This document shows, piece after piece, positions 8,075 to 14,151 of a stretch of 30,841 nt of DNA. This DNA is from an uncultured Prevotella sp. Lineage in GTDB: Bacteria > Bacteroidota > Bacteroidia > Bacteroidales > Bacteroidaceae. Under the pieces are notes generated by a model that saw only the letters and a list, made by a program, of their open reading frames with translations, was not told the origin of the DNA and searched no databases. Numbering within the stretch: position 1 is the first letter of the stretch; each line of letters starts with the position of its first letter. Both the position numbers and the translations under genes were made by a program. The stretch spans positions 1 to 30,841 of the forward strand of contig USJX01000031.1 in NCBI GenBank assembly GCA_900555035.1, read 5' to 3'.

Positions 8075-8671
8075 ATGAGAAATCTTAAAGAAATGACAGA
8101 TGAGGAATTGGCCTTGGCTTACGTCGAGGGCGACAATAAGGCTTTTGACCTTTTGCTGGCTCACAACGAAGTGAAGCTCTTTTCTTACATCATGTTCGTA
8201 GTACACGATGAGGAAGTGGCGAATGATATCTTCCAGGAGACATTCGTCAAAGCTATAGTCAAACTTCAAAATGGTGCTTATTCACCTAATGGAAAGTTTA
8301 GCGCATGGCTCATGCGTATCGCTCACAATGTAATCATCGATGGTTACCGTGACATCAAACATCAGCGCATCGTTGACCAGAAGAACAACAACGACCTGTC
8401 GGGTCTGAAGGGAGACGGCGTGATGGATAGCTACGTAGAACGCGAATTGGTGCGTGAACAGATTATGGGCGACGTGAAGAAGCTCATGATGTTCTTGCCT
8501 GCCAACCAGCGCGAGGTGGTTTATATGCGATATTACCAGGACATGTCGTTCAAGGAAATCGCAGAGACTACCAATGTGAGCATCAACACCAGTTTAGGAC
8601 GCATGCGTTATGCCATCCTCAATCTTCGGAGAATGGCCAAGGAGCATCATATCAGTTTGCAGCTGGATTAA
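8075..8671 (+). CDS. RNA polymerase sigma-70 factor, ECF subfamily
   Basis: The 198-residue protein has sigma region 2 (about 8-85), with DEEVANDIFQETFVKAI and WLMRIAHNVIIDGYR. Region 4 (about 130-190) has LPANQREVVYMRYY and a helix-turn-helix, MSFKEIAETTNVSINTSLG. Regions 1.1 and 3 are absent, as in ECF factors. It would direct RNA polymerase to a dedicated promoter set. No anti-sigma factor or SusCD pair lies beside it, so it looks like an orphan; its regulon cannot be told from here. It has a consensus housekeeping promoter and converges on rpe. Confidence 0.93.
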   Translation: MRNLKEMTDEELALAYVEGDNKAFDLLLAHNEVKLFSYIMFVVHDEEVANDIFQETFVKAIVKLQNGAYSPNGKFSAWLMRIAHNVIIDGYRDIKHQRIVDQKNNNDLSGLKGDGVMDSYVERELVREQIMGDVKKLMMFLPANQREVVYMRYYQDMSFKEIAETTNVSINTSLGRMRYAILNLRRMAKEHHISLQLD

Positions 8672-8685
8672 TGTTTCCAGCTGCA
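8658..8685. terminator. Hairpin at the sigma factor stop codon
   Basis: TGCAGCTGGA (8658-8667) pairs perfectly with TCCAGCTGCA (8676-8685) around a loop that holds the TAA stop. No T tract follows, so it may stabilise or separate the convergent sigma factor and rpe transcripts without terminating them. Confidence 0.45.
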
Positions 8686-8723
8686 AGCTGCCTTTGGCTT
8701 ATCTTCTAAGAACTTATAAGAAC

Positions 8724-9389
8724 TTAATCCTCTATCTGCTCCAGTTCCTTCAGCTCGTGGATGGTAGCATAAGGATCTTTGCTCTTGAATACATAGCTGC
8801 CGCTTACCAGTACGTTTACCCCGGCTTTCACCAGTCGTGGGGCGGTCTCTCCTTGCACGCCGCCATCCACCTCGATGAGTGCATGGCTGCCACTCTCGTG
8901 GATGAGTTTGCGCAATCTGGCCACCTTCTGGATGGTGTTTTCTATAAACTTCTGTCCGCCGAATCCTGGGTTTACACTCATCAGCAGTACCATATCTACA
9001 TCGCCGATAATGTCTTCCAGTACGCATACCGGGGTAGAAGGGTTCAGGGTAACGCCTGCCTTCATGCCTGCTGCATGTATCTGCTGTATGGTGCGGTGCA
9101 GATGGGTGCATGCCTCGTAGTGAACGTTCATCATCATGGCACCCAGCTTGGCTGTCTGCTCAATATACTGTTCCGGGTGCTGAATCATGAAGTGAACGTC
9201 CAGCGGTTTGGTGCATGCTTTCGCTACGGCTTCTAACACAGGGAAGCCGAAGGAGATATTAGGCACGAACACGCCGTCCATAATATCCATGTGGAGCCAG
9301 TCGGCCTCACTCTTATTAATCATTTCTACATCGCTCTTCAGATCAATGAAATTGGCTGAGAGGAGAGAAGGGGAAACCATCGTTTTCAT
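8724..9389 (-). CDS. rpe: Ribulose-phosphate 3-epimerase
   Basis: The enzyme interconverts ribulose-5-phosphate and xylulose-5-phosphate in the pentose phosphate pathway. The 221-residue chain is a full-length TIM barrel. Visible family motifs are VSPSLLSANF, HMDIMDGVFVPNISFG (metal His and catalytic Asp), DVHFMI, VNPGFGGQKF and EVDGGV. The start at 9389 (MKTMVSPSLL) fits the usual family N-terminus and has an A-rich upstream stretch. An in-frame ATG at 9410 would add seven residues. Two small ORFs precede it on the same strand and may be co-transcribed. Confidence 0.95.
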   Translation of the reverse strand: MKTMVSPSLLSANFIDLKSDVEMINKSEADWLHMDIMDGVFVPNISFGFPVLEAVAKACTKPLDVHFMIQHPEQYIEQTAKLGAMMMNVHYEACTHLHRTIQQIHAAGMKAGVTLNPSTPVCVLEDIIGDVDMVLLMSVNPGFGGQKFIENTIQKVARLRKLIHESGSHALIEVDGGVQGETAPRLVKAGVNVLVSGSYVFKSKDPYATIHELKELEQIED

Positions 9390-9422
9390 AATTTCTGTTT
9401 TTTTTATCATGGGGCCATGCCC

Positions 9423-9551
9423 CTAGTTGATGATATACGCCTTGCAGGATTCATTCTTGTTGAATGCACGATAGGTGTATGCCAACTGTTTGATGAAAAA
9501 GATAGTCTTTGCCGACGGTCTCATTTCTTCTGAAGTAAACAAATGCTTCAT
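9423..9551 (-). CDS. Small protein upstream of rpe (42 aa)
   Basis: This 42-codon ORF begins MKHLFTSEEMRPSAKTIFFI and continues KQLAYTYRAF. The pattern (small polar N-terminus, then a hydrophobic-basic helix FIKQLAYTYR) resembles very short proteins I recall from many Bacteroidales. Its stop lies 12 nt before the longer possible rpe start and 33 nt before the preferred one, so they may form one transcript. It is too short for confident prediction and its function is unknown. Confidence 0.5.
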   Translation of the reverse strand: MKHLFTSEEMRPSAKTIFFIKQLAYTYRAFNKNESCKAYIIN

Positions 9552-9573
9552 AGGCGTATCTGTATTTAAATTG

Positions 9574-9696
9574 TTAATATTGAATTACTTTCTTACTATA
9601 AGAACCACGTTCTGATATAGATTCATTTTCTAATCTCGAATCACGTTCTTTATTATCATAACGGCGTGTTTGTTCCTTTATTACATTTTTCCCCAT
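9574..9696 (-). CDS. Possible small charged protein (40 aa)
   Basis: This ORF begins MGKNVIKEQTRRYDNKERDS and is strongly hydrophilic. It lies 22 nt upstream of the other small ORF on the same strand. An A-rich stretch precedes the ATG. There is no recognised family; coding status is uncertain. Confidence 0.3.
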   Translation of the reverse strand: MGKNVIKEQTRRYDNKERDSRLENESISERGSYSKKVIQY

Positions 9697-9720
9697 TTTT
9701 TCTTCATTTATTCTTTTCTG

Positions 9721-9746
9721 TCCCTATATATAATAATGTATAGGGA
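9721..9746. repeat. Inverted repeat TCCCTATA / TATAGGGA
   Basis: A perfect 8-bp inverted repeat with a 10-nt spacer lies between the divergent rpe-side small ORFs and the trp promoter. It could be an operator for either direction. Confidence 0.4.
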
Positions 9747-9817
9747 GTAAACCTGTCTATAAAATAGGTAAAGAACTAACTTTTTTCTACTGAAATGATA
9801 AATTTCTTAGAAAAAAG

Positions 9818-9848
9818 TTTGTAGTTTAAAAGAAAAAGTGTACTTTTG
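9818..9848 (+). promoter_or_regulatory. Promoter of the tryptophan operon
   Basis: The -33 TTTG (9818-9821), a 19-nt spacer and the -7 TACTTTTG (9841-9848) match the Bacteroidetes consensus fully. Transcription should start near 9855, about 45 nt before the leader peptide start. Confidence 0.8.
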
Positions 9849-9899
9849 CAAATGAATAGATTCAATAACAAGATTAATAACAAATAAAGTTAATTCAAT

Positions 9900-9962
9900 A
9901 TGATGACAATATTCGTATCTACAGCATGGTGGTGGCGTAACTCAAGATTCAAGAAGTCGTGA
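9900..9962 (+). CDS. trpL: trp operon leader peptide with three consecutive Trp codons
   Basis: This 20-codon ORF, MMTIFVSTAWWWRNSRFKKS, ends in TGA. Three successive TGG codons at 9927-9935 sit directly upstream of a strong intrinsic terminator and the trp structural genes, the classic arrangement for ribosome-mediated attenuation. When charged tRNA-Trp is scarce the ribosome would stall at the TGG run and leave 9956-9964 free. When tRNA-Trp is plentiful it would reach the stop codon (9960-9962) and cover that segment. The peptide itself probably has no function. The promoter lies 51 nt upstream. Confidence 0.85.
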   Translation: MMTIFVSTAWWWRNSRFKKS

Positions 9963-10022
9963 GTCGAGAAGCCGTGTATAGATATGAAACTGATATACTA
10001 AGGGCCTGCCGTAACTTACGAC
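9956..10022 (+). promoter_or_regulatory. Candidate antiterminator pairing in the trp leader
   Basis: GTCGTGAGT (9956-9964, spanning the leader stop codon) can pair over nine positions, with one G-U, with ACTTACGAC (10014-10022). That region forms the loop and upper right arm of the terminator, so the two structures exclude each other. A ribosome at the stop codon would block the pairing; one stalled on the Trp codons would not. Confidence 0.6.
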
Positions 10023-10033
10023 AGGCCCTTTTT
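10000..10033 (+). terminator. trp attenuator terminator
   Basis: AAGGGCCTG (10000-10008) pairs with CAGGCCCTT (10022-10030). An inner CGTA/TACG stem follows after one C-A mismatch, with a 3-nt loop and a run of five T. It lies about 90 nt before the trpD start. Confidence 0.88.
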
Positions 10034-10121
10034 CATATTTTGATTGCCATCCCTGGCGGTTCTTGTATGATTGATATAAATGAGAGTATAAACAAAAAAT
10101 AAAAGATAGGAGATTAAGATT

Positions 10122-11129
10122 ATGGAAATGAAGGACATCTTAAACAGAATGTTGAACCACGAGGAACTTTCTCGCGAGGAAACCAAGGAGATTATCATCG
10201 GCATCACCCAGAGTGAGTTCCCAGAGGAGCAGATCACGGCCCTGCTCACCGGTTTGCAGATGAGAGGCGTCACCGTAGATGAGCTGTTGGGCTTCCGTGA
10301 TGGCATCCTTGCCACCGGCGTTCCTGCCATCCTCGACTGCGACCGATACATCGATGTAGTGGGTACGGGCGGCGACCGCAAAAACACCTTCAATATTTCT
10401 ACCACCTCCTGTTTCGTCATCGCCGGTGCCGGCTACAAGGTGGCTAAGCATGGCAACTATGCAGCCACATCGGTGAGTGGTGCATCTAATGTCATCAAGA
10501 ACCACGGTGTGGAGTTCACGGATGATATCGACCGCCTGAACCGCAGCATCAACGAGGCGGGTATCGTTTATCTTCATGCCCAGTTGTTTGCCAAGGCCAT
10601 GAAGTTTGTGGGGCCTATCCGCAAGGCGCTCCAGTTCCCTACGGTGTTTAATCTCCTGGGTCCTCTGGTGAATCCGAGTCAGCCCAAGTGCCAGTTGCTG
10701 GGCGTGGCCAATCTCGACCAGATGCGCCTTTACAACCAAGTATATCAGAAGTTGGGCATCGACTATGGCATTGTAAACAGCATCGATGGTTATGATGAGA
10801 TTTCGCTTACCGGCGATTTCAAGGTAACCACCAATAATTACGAGCGCATCTTCAAGCCTCAGGATCTGGGCTTCGAGATAGCCAAGCCAGAAGAGATTAA
10901 GGGTGGTGCCACCGAGGAAGAGGCAAAGGAAATCTTCGATGCCGTGCTTGAAAACAAAGCCCTCCCTGCCCAGAAGAACATCGTTCTCGCCAATGCCGCC
11001 TTCGGAATCCAGGTGATGGAGAAGGGAAAGAAGAGCATCGAGGAATGCGTGGAGATAGCAAGAGAGAGCATCGACTCTGGCAAGGCACTAGCCACATTCA
11101 AGAAATTCGTGGAGCTGAATAAAAGGTAA
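10122..11129 (+). CDS. trpD: Anthranilate phosphoribosyltransferase
   Basis: It transfers phosphoribose from PRPP to anthranilate, the second step of tryptophan synthesis. The 335-residue protein is of normal length. The PRPP-binding GTGGD is at 81-85, followed by TFNIST (89-94) and KHGNYAATSVSGASN (109-123). The last differs from the common KHGNRxxSS form, with Tyr in place of Arg, a variant I associate with Bacteroidetes TrpD. It is the first structural gene after the attenuator. An in-frame ATG two codons downstream is an alternative start. Confidence 0.95.
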   Translation: MEMKDILNRMLNHEELSREETKEIIIGITQSEFPEEQITALLTGLQMRGVTVDELLGFRDGILATGVPAILDCDRYIDVVGTGGDRKNTFNISTTSCFVIAGAGYKVAKHGNYAATSVSGASNVIKNHGVEFTDDIDRLNRSINEAGIVYLHAQLFAKAMKFVGPIRKALQFPTVFNLLGPLVNPSQPKCQLLGVANLDQMRLYNQVYQKLGIDYGIVNSIDGYDEISLTGDFKVTTNNYERIFKPQDLGFEIAKPEEIKGGATEEEAKEIFDAVLENKALPAQKNIVLANAAFGIQVMEKGKKSIEECVEIARESIDSGKALATFKKFVELNKR

Positions 11130-11231
11130 AAGCTAGGGTTGGGGGAATCCGATGGAATCGGATTCAACGGTGGCCCAGAGGGGACTTGATACCTTTTTTC
11201 AGTTTTCTTTTTGGGGAGGAAAGGTAATCAT

Positions 11232-11256
11232 AAAGTTCAAGGTTCAAAGTTCAAGG
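11232..11256. repeat. AAAGTTC heptad repeat before trpC
   Basis: Consecutive copies of an AAGTTCA-type heptamer end 6 nt before the trpC ATG. Similar runs precede trpB, the DUF4924 gene and tsaC. Confidence 0.75.
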
Positions 11257-11262
11257 TAAAAA

Positions 11263-12069
11263 ATGGCAGATATTTTAGAAGAAATAGTGGCTCATAAGAA
11301 GATGGAGATAGAGCAGCGAAAGCGCTTTATCCAGCCACGACAGATGATAACCCTCACCGAGCAGAAGATGCAGGAGGATGGGGAAAAGGTGATGGGAGGA
11401 AGCATGAAGCAGGCGCTGATGAGCTCCGATACGGGTATCATCGCCGAGTTCAAGCGCAAGTCGCCTAGCAAGGGCTGGATCAAGGAGGCGGGCAAGGCGA
11501 GCATCATCCCGCTGAGCTACCAGCAGAACGGGGCTTCGGCTCTGAGTATCCTTACAGACATCGATTACTTCGGCGGATATGATGAGTATATCCAGGAAGC
11601 AAGACATGTGGGTGTTTCTATACCTATATTATATAAGAACTTCGTAATAGAGGAGTATCAGCTGTTGCAGGCAAGATATTGCGGTGCCTCTGCCGTGCTG
11701 CTCATTGCGGCATGCCTCAGTAAAGAGGAGTGCAAGGGACTGATGAACATGGCGCACCAGTTGGGTATGGAGGTATTGTTGGAGATGCATAACGAAAGAG
11801 ATTTCGAGTATGCGGAACTGGAACCGGATATGTATGGCATCAACAATCGCAATCTGGGTACTTTCGTTACGGATGTAGAGAATAGCTTCCGCTTGGCAGA
11901 GAAACTTCCGAATGATATATGTCGTGTGAGTGAGAGTGGCATTTCTGATCCAATGATAGTCAAGAGGCTCCGTGATGAGGCTGCCTTCCGTGGTTTCCTG
12001 ATGGGAGAGCAGTTTATGAAGCAGGAGAATCCTGGTCAGGCGCTGGCGGAATTCATAGCAAAGCTTTAA
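11263..12069 (+). CDS. trpC: Indole-3-glycerol phosphate synthase
   Basis: It closes the indole ring from carboxyphenylamino-deoxyribulose phosphate, the fourth pathway step. The 268-residue TIM barrel shows IIAEFKRKSPSKG (catalytic Lys region, about 79-91), LTDIDYFGG, LYKNFVIEEYQ (the second catalytic Lys, usually LRKDF), INNRNL and SESGI. It stands alone, not fused to TrpF. The gap to trpD is 133 nt and ends in a heptad repeat. After its stop a 388-nt repeat-rich gap precedes trpF. Confidence 0.95.
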   Translation: MADILEEIVAHKKMEIEQRKRFIQPRQMITLTEQKMQEDGEKVMGGSMKQALMSSDTGIIAEFKRKSPSKGWIKEAGKASIIPLSYQQNGASALSILTDIDYFGGYDEYIQEARHVGVSIPILYKNFVIEEYQLLQARYCGASAVLLIAACLSKEECKGLMNMAHQLGMEVLLEMHNERDFEYAELEPDMYGINNRNLGTFVTDVENSFRLAEKLPNDICRVSESGISDPMIVKRLRDEAAFRGFLMGEQFMKQENPGQALAEFIAKL

Positions 12070-12081
12070 GTGGATTTCTGT

Positions 12082-12164
12082 TAGGCTGTCATCTCCCGCT
12101 AGGCTGTCATCTCCCGTTAGGCTGTCATCTCCCGTTAGGCTGTCGTCTCCCGCTAGGCGTCCCG
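12082..12164. repeat. 18-nt tandem repeats after trpC
   Basis: Four copies of TAGGCTGTCATCTCCCG(C/T) (12082-12153) and a partial fifth (TAGGCGTCCCG, 12154-12164) run straight into the first palindrome. A related 19-nt tandem repeat has the same position in the second cluster at 25525. Confidence 0.85.
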
Positions 12165-12395
12165 GCGGATTTGCAATCCGCCGTCAAAAAATGTTCGACC
12201 TCTTAAAACCGGGGGATTTGTAATCCCCCATATCTTGCTTCAAGCCTGGTTGCTGCGGATTTCAAATCCGCAGATCCTAAAAAGGTTGGGTCATTTTTTT
12301 ACGCCGGATTTCAAATCCGGCGGCGCCTGACGGTTTCAAATCTGGCTGTGCCTGACGGTTTCAAATCTGACGGTTTCAAATCTTGCGGTGCCTGA
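12163..12395. repeat. Cluster of REP-like palindromes between trpC and trpF
   Basis: Four hairpins share the core GGATTTNNAATCC: 12163-12183 (9-bp stem, loop TGC), 12211-12229 (8 bp, loop TGT), 12253-12273 (9 bp, loop TCA) and 12302-12322 (9 bp, loop TCA). Three degenerate copies of TTTCAAATC follow at about 12332-12382. The outer stem bases covary (GGC/GCC, GGG/CCC, CTGC/GCAG, CGCC/GGCG), showing that the hairpin is conserved. These could be REP elements mobilised by a RAYT-type transposase; none is in the window. No ORF is convincing here. Confidence 0.85.
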
Positions 12396-12458
12396 AAAGC
12401 TTTAAGTGAACTTCTGCTTGGCGGACGGGTTTAATAATAGATAATAACAATAATAATA

Positions 12459-13211
12459 ATGGTAATAAAGGTTTGTGGCATGCGCGATGCCCAGAATATA
12501 CGCGAAGTGAGTCAGTTGGGCGTTGATATGATAGGAATGATCTTCTATTCGAAATCGCCTCGCTACGTGGAGATGCAGAGCAGTCACGCTGGCATCATTC
12601 CTGATTATGCAAAAGAGGATATTGGAGCTTCTGATTCTTTGGAAGATTCTTCAGGAAGTTCTTCAGGAATTTCTTCGGAAGATTCTTCAGGAAATTCTTC
12701 GAAATCTGTCTCTACATCTTCAAAAACTCCAGCCCGAGTAGGCGTATTTGTAGATGATATGGTCCAGAACATCGTGACACGAGTGGTGAATTATCATTTG
12801 GATTACGTCCAACTGCATGGCAATGAACCACGGGAGATGTGCGAGAATCTGAGATTAACCCTCGATCCCGATATCCGACCAGGCATCAAGATCATCAAGG
12901 CAATCAGTGTATCTGATGCCTCAGACATTCAAAAATATAAGGAGTATGTAGGCACTGTTGATCTCTTCCTTTTCGACACCAAATGCAAGACGGTGGGTGG
13001 AAGTGGCAAGCAGTTTGATTGGCAGGTTCTGGAGCAATACGATGGCGAAGTCCCATTCCTCTTGAGTGGCGGCATCGGACCGGGAGATGCACCCCGTCTC
13101 CATGCCTTCCATCATCCCAAATGCATCGGCATCGACCTCAACTCCCGTTTCGAGATAGAGCCGGGAGTGAAGGATATAGAGAAGCTCAAGGGGTTCTTGA
13201 ATGAGATGTAA
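12459..13211 (+). CDS. trpF: Phosphoribosylanthranilate isomerase with Ser-rich insertion
   Basis: It performs the third step, the Amadori rearrangement of phosphoribosylanthranilate. Family motifs are KVCGM (4-8, catalytic Cys), GMIFYSKSPRYV, VGVFVDD (94-100), LHGNEP, LFDTK, LLSGGIG and GIDLNSRFEIEPG. It is 250 residues long, about 40 more than usual. The extra length is a low-complexity Ser-rich segment at about residues 55-90 (SSGSSSGISSEDSSGNSS in part), placed between two conserved barrel blocks. The insertion keeps the frame, and all recognisable motifs outside it are intact, so the enzyme is probably active. Confidence 0.93.
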   Translation: MVIKVCGMRDAQNIREVSQLGVDMIGMIFYSKSPRYVEMQSSHAGIIPDYAKEDIGASDSLEDSSGSSSGISSEDSSGNSSKSVSTSSKTPARVGVFVDDMVQNIVTRVVNYHLDYVQLHGNEPREMCENLRLTLDPDIRPGIKIIKAISVSDASDIQKYKEYVGTVDLFLFDTKCKTVGGSGKQFDWQVLEQYDGEVPFLLSGGIGPGDAPRLHAFHHPKCIGIDLNSRFEIEPGVKDIEKLKGFLNEM

Positions 13212-13292
13212 TAAAGAGAAATACAATAAAGAGAAAAACAATAAAGAGAGATACAATAAAGAGAAATACAATAAAGAAAAATACAATAAAGA
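13210..13292. repeat. 15-nt tandem repeats between trpF and trpA
   Basis: About 5.5 copies of AATAAAGAGAAATAC begin within the trpF stop codon. Five full copies run 13210-13284 and a partial one follows. The period is a multiple of three, so an ORF from ATG 13201 to TGA 13324 reads through it (MRCNKEKYNKEK...); I take it as a by-product of the repeat. Confidence 0.88.
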
Positions 13293-13346
13293 CTTTGAGT
13301 TAAGCCTCATTTGTAAAATAAAATGATTTAAAAAATACAACACAGG

Positions 13347-14123
13347 ATGAACAAGATAAATGCATTATTTGCAAACAACAAAGACCGCAAGCTTTTGAGC
13401 TTGTATTTCTGCGCCGGATGCCCAACCTTAGAAGGCACCGGTGATGTAATCAAGGCGATGGAACGCAAGGGCATCGATATGATAGAAGTAGGTATCCCCT
13501 TCAGCGACCCTTTGGCTGATGGACCCGTTATCCAGAGCGCAGGTACCAAGGCGCTGAAAAACGGCATGACCGTCAAGACCCTCTTCGGTCAGCTCAAAGC
13601 CATCAAGGATGAAGTCAGCCTCCCTCTCGTCCTCATGGGCTATCTCAACCCCATCATGCACTATGGCATCGAGGAGTTCTTCAAGAGCTGTGTAGAGAGC
13701 GGAGTCAGCGGAACCATTATTCCCGACCTTCCTTTCGATGATTATCTCAAGGTAGTTAAGCCTATCGCCGATAAGTACGATATCCGTGTCATCATGATGA
13801 TTACTCCGGAAACCAGCGAGGAGCGCATCCGCTTCATCGATGAGCATACTGATGGCTTCATCTATATGGTCAGCTCCGCCAGCATCACGGGAGCCCAGAG
13901 CAGCTTCGGTGATGCCAAGCTCGCTTACTTCAACCATATCAACAGCATGAACCTCCGCAACCCTCGCATGATTGGCTTCGGCATCAGCAACAAGCAGACC
14001 CTTACCAGTGCGCAGGATAACGCCGCTGGTGCCATCATCGGCAGCAAGTTTGTGACATTGCTCAATGAGACCCTGGATCCAGACAAGGCACTGGATGAAC
14101 TCTTCGAGGCACTCAAACATTAA
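13347..14123 (+). CDS. trpA: Tryptophan synthase alpha chain
   Basis: It cleaves indole-3-glycerol phosphate to indole and glyceraldehyde-3-phosphate, passing indole to TrpB in the alpha2-beta2 complex. The 258-residue TIM barrel contains IEVGIPFSDPLADGPVIQ with the catalytic Glu47 and Asp58. It also contains IIPDLPFDDY, GFIYMVSSASITG, GFGIS and GSKFV, all phosphate- or substrate-site segments. It directly precedes trpB with a 28-nt gap of heptad-like repeat, so the two subunits are probably co-expressed. Confidence 0.96.
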   Translation: MNKINALFANNKDRKLLSLYFCAGCPTLEGTGDVIKAMERKGIDMIEVGIPFSDPLADGPVIQSAGTKALKNGMTVKTLFGQLKAIKDEVSLPLVLMGYLNPIMHYGIEEFFKSCVESGVSGTIIPDLPFDDYLKVVKPIADKYDIRVIMMITPETSEERIRFIDEHTDGFIYMVSSASITGAQSSFGDAKLAYFNHINSMNLRNPRMIGFGISNKQTLTSAQDNAAGAIIGSKFVTLLNETLDPDKALDELFEALKH

Positions 14124-14148
14124 AGTTCAATGTAAAAAAGTTCAAAGT
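14122..14148. repeat. AAAGTTC-type repeat between trpA and trpB
   Basis: AAAGTTCAA and AAAGTTCAAAG occur in the 28-nt gap, ending just before the trpB ATG. It is the same motif as upstream of trpC, the DUF4924 gene and tsaC. Confidence 0.6.
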
Positions 14149-14151
14149 ATT

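Noticed and set aside
12082..12395. Possible CRISPR array after trpC
   Set aside because: The repeats are tandem 18-mers without unique spacers, followed by differing palindromes. No cas genes are present.
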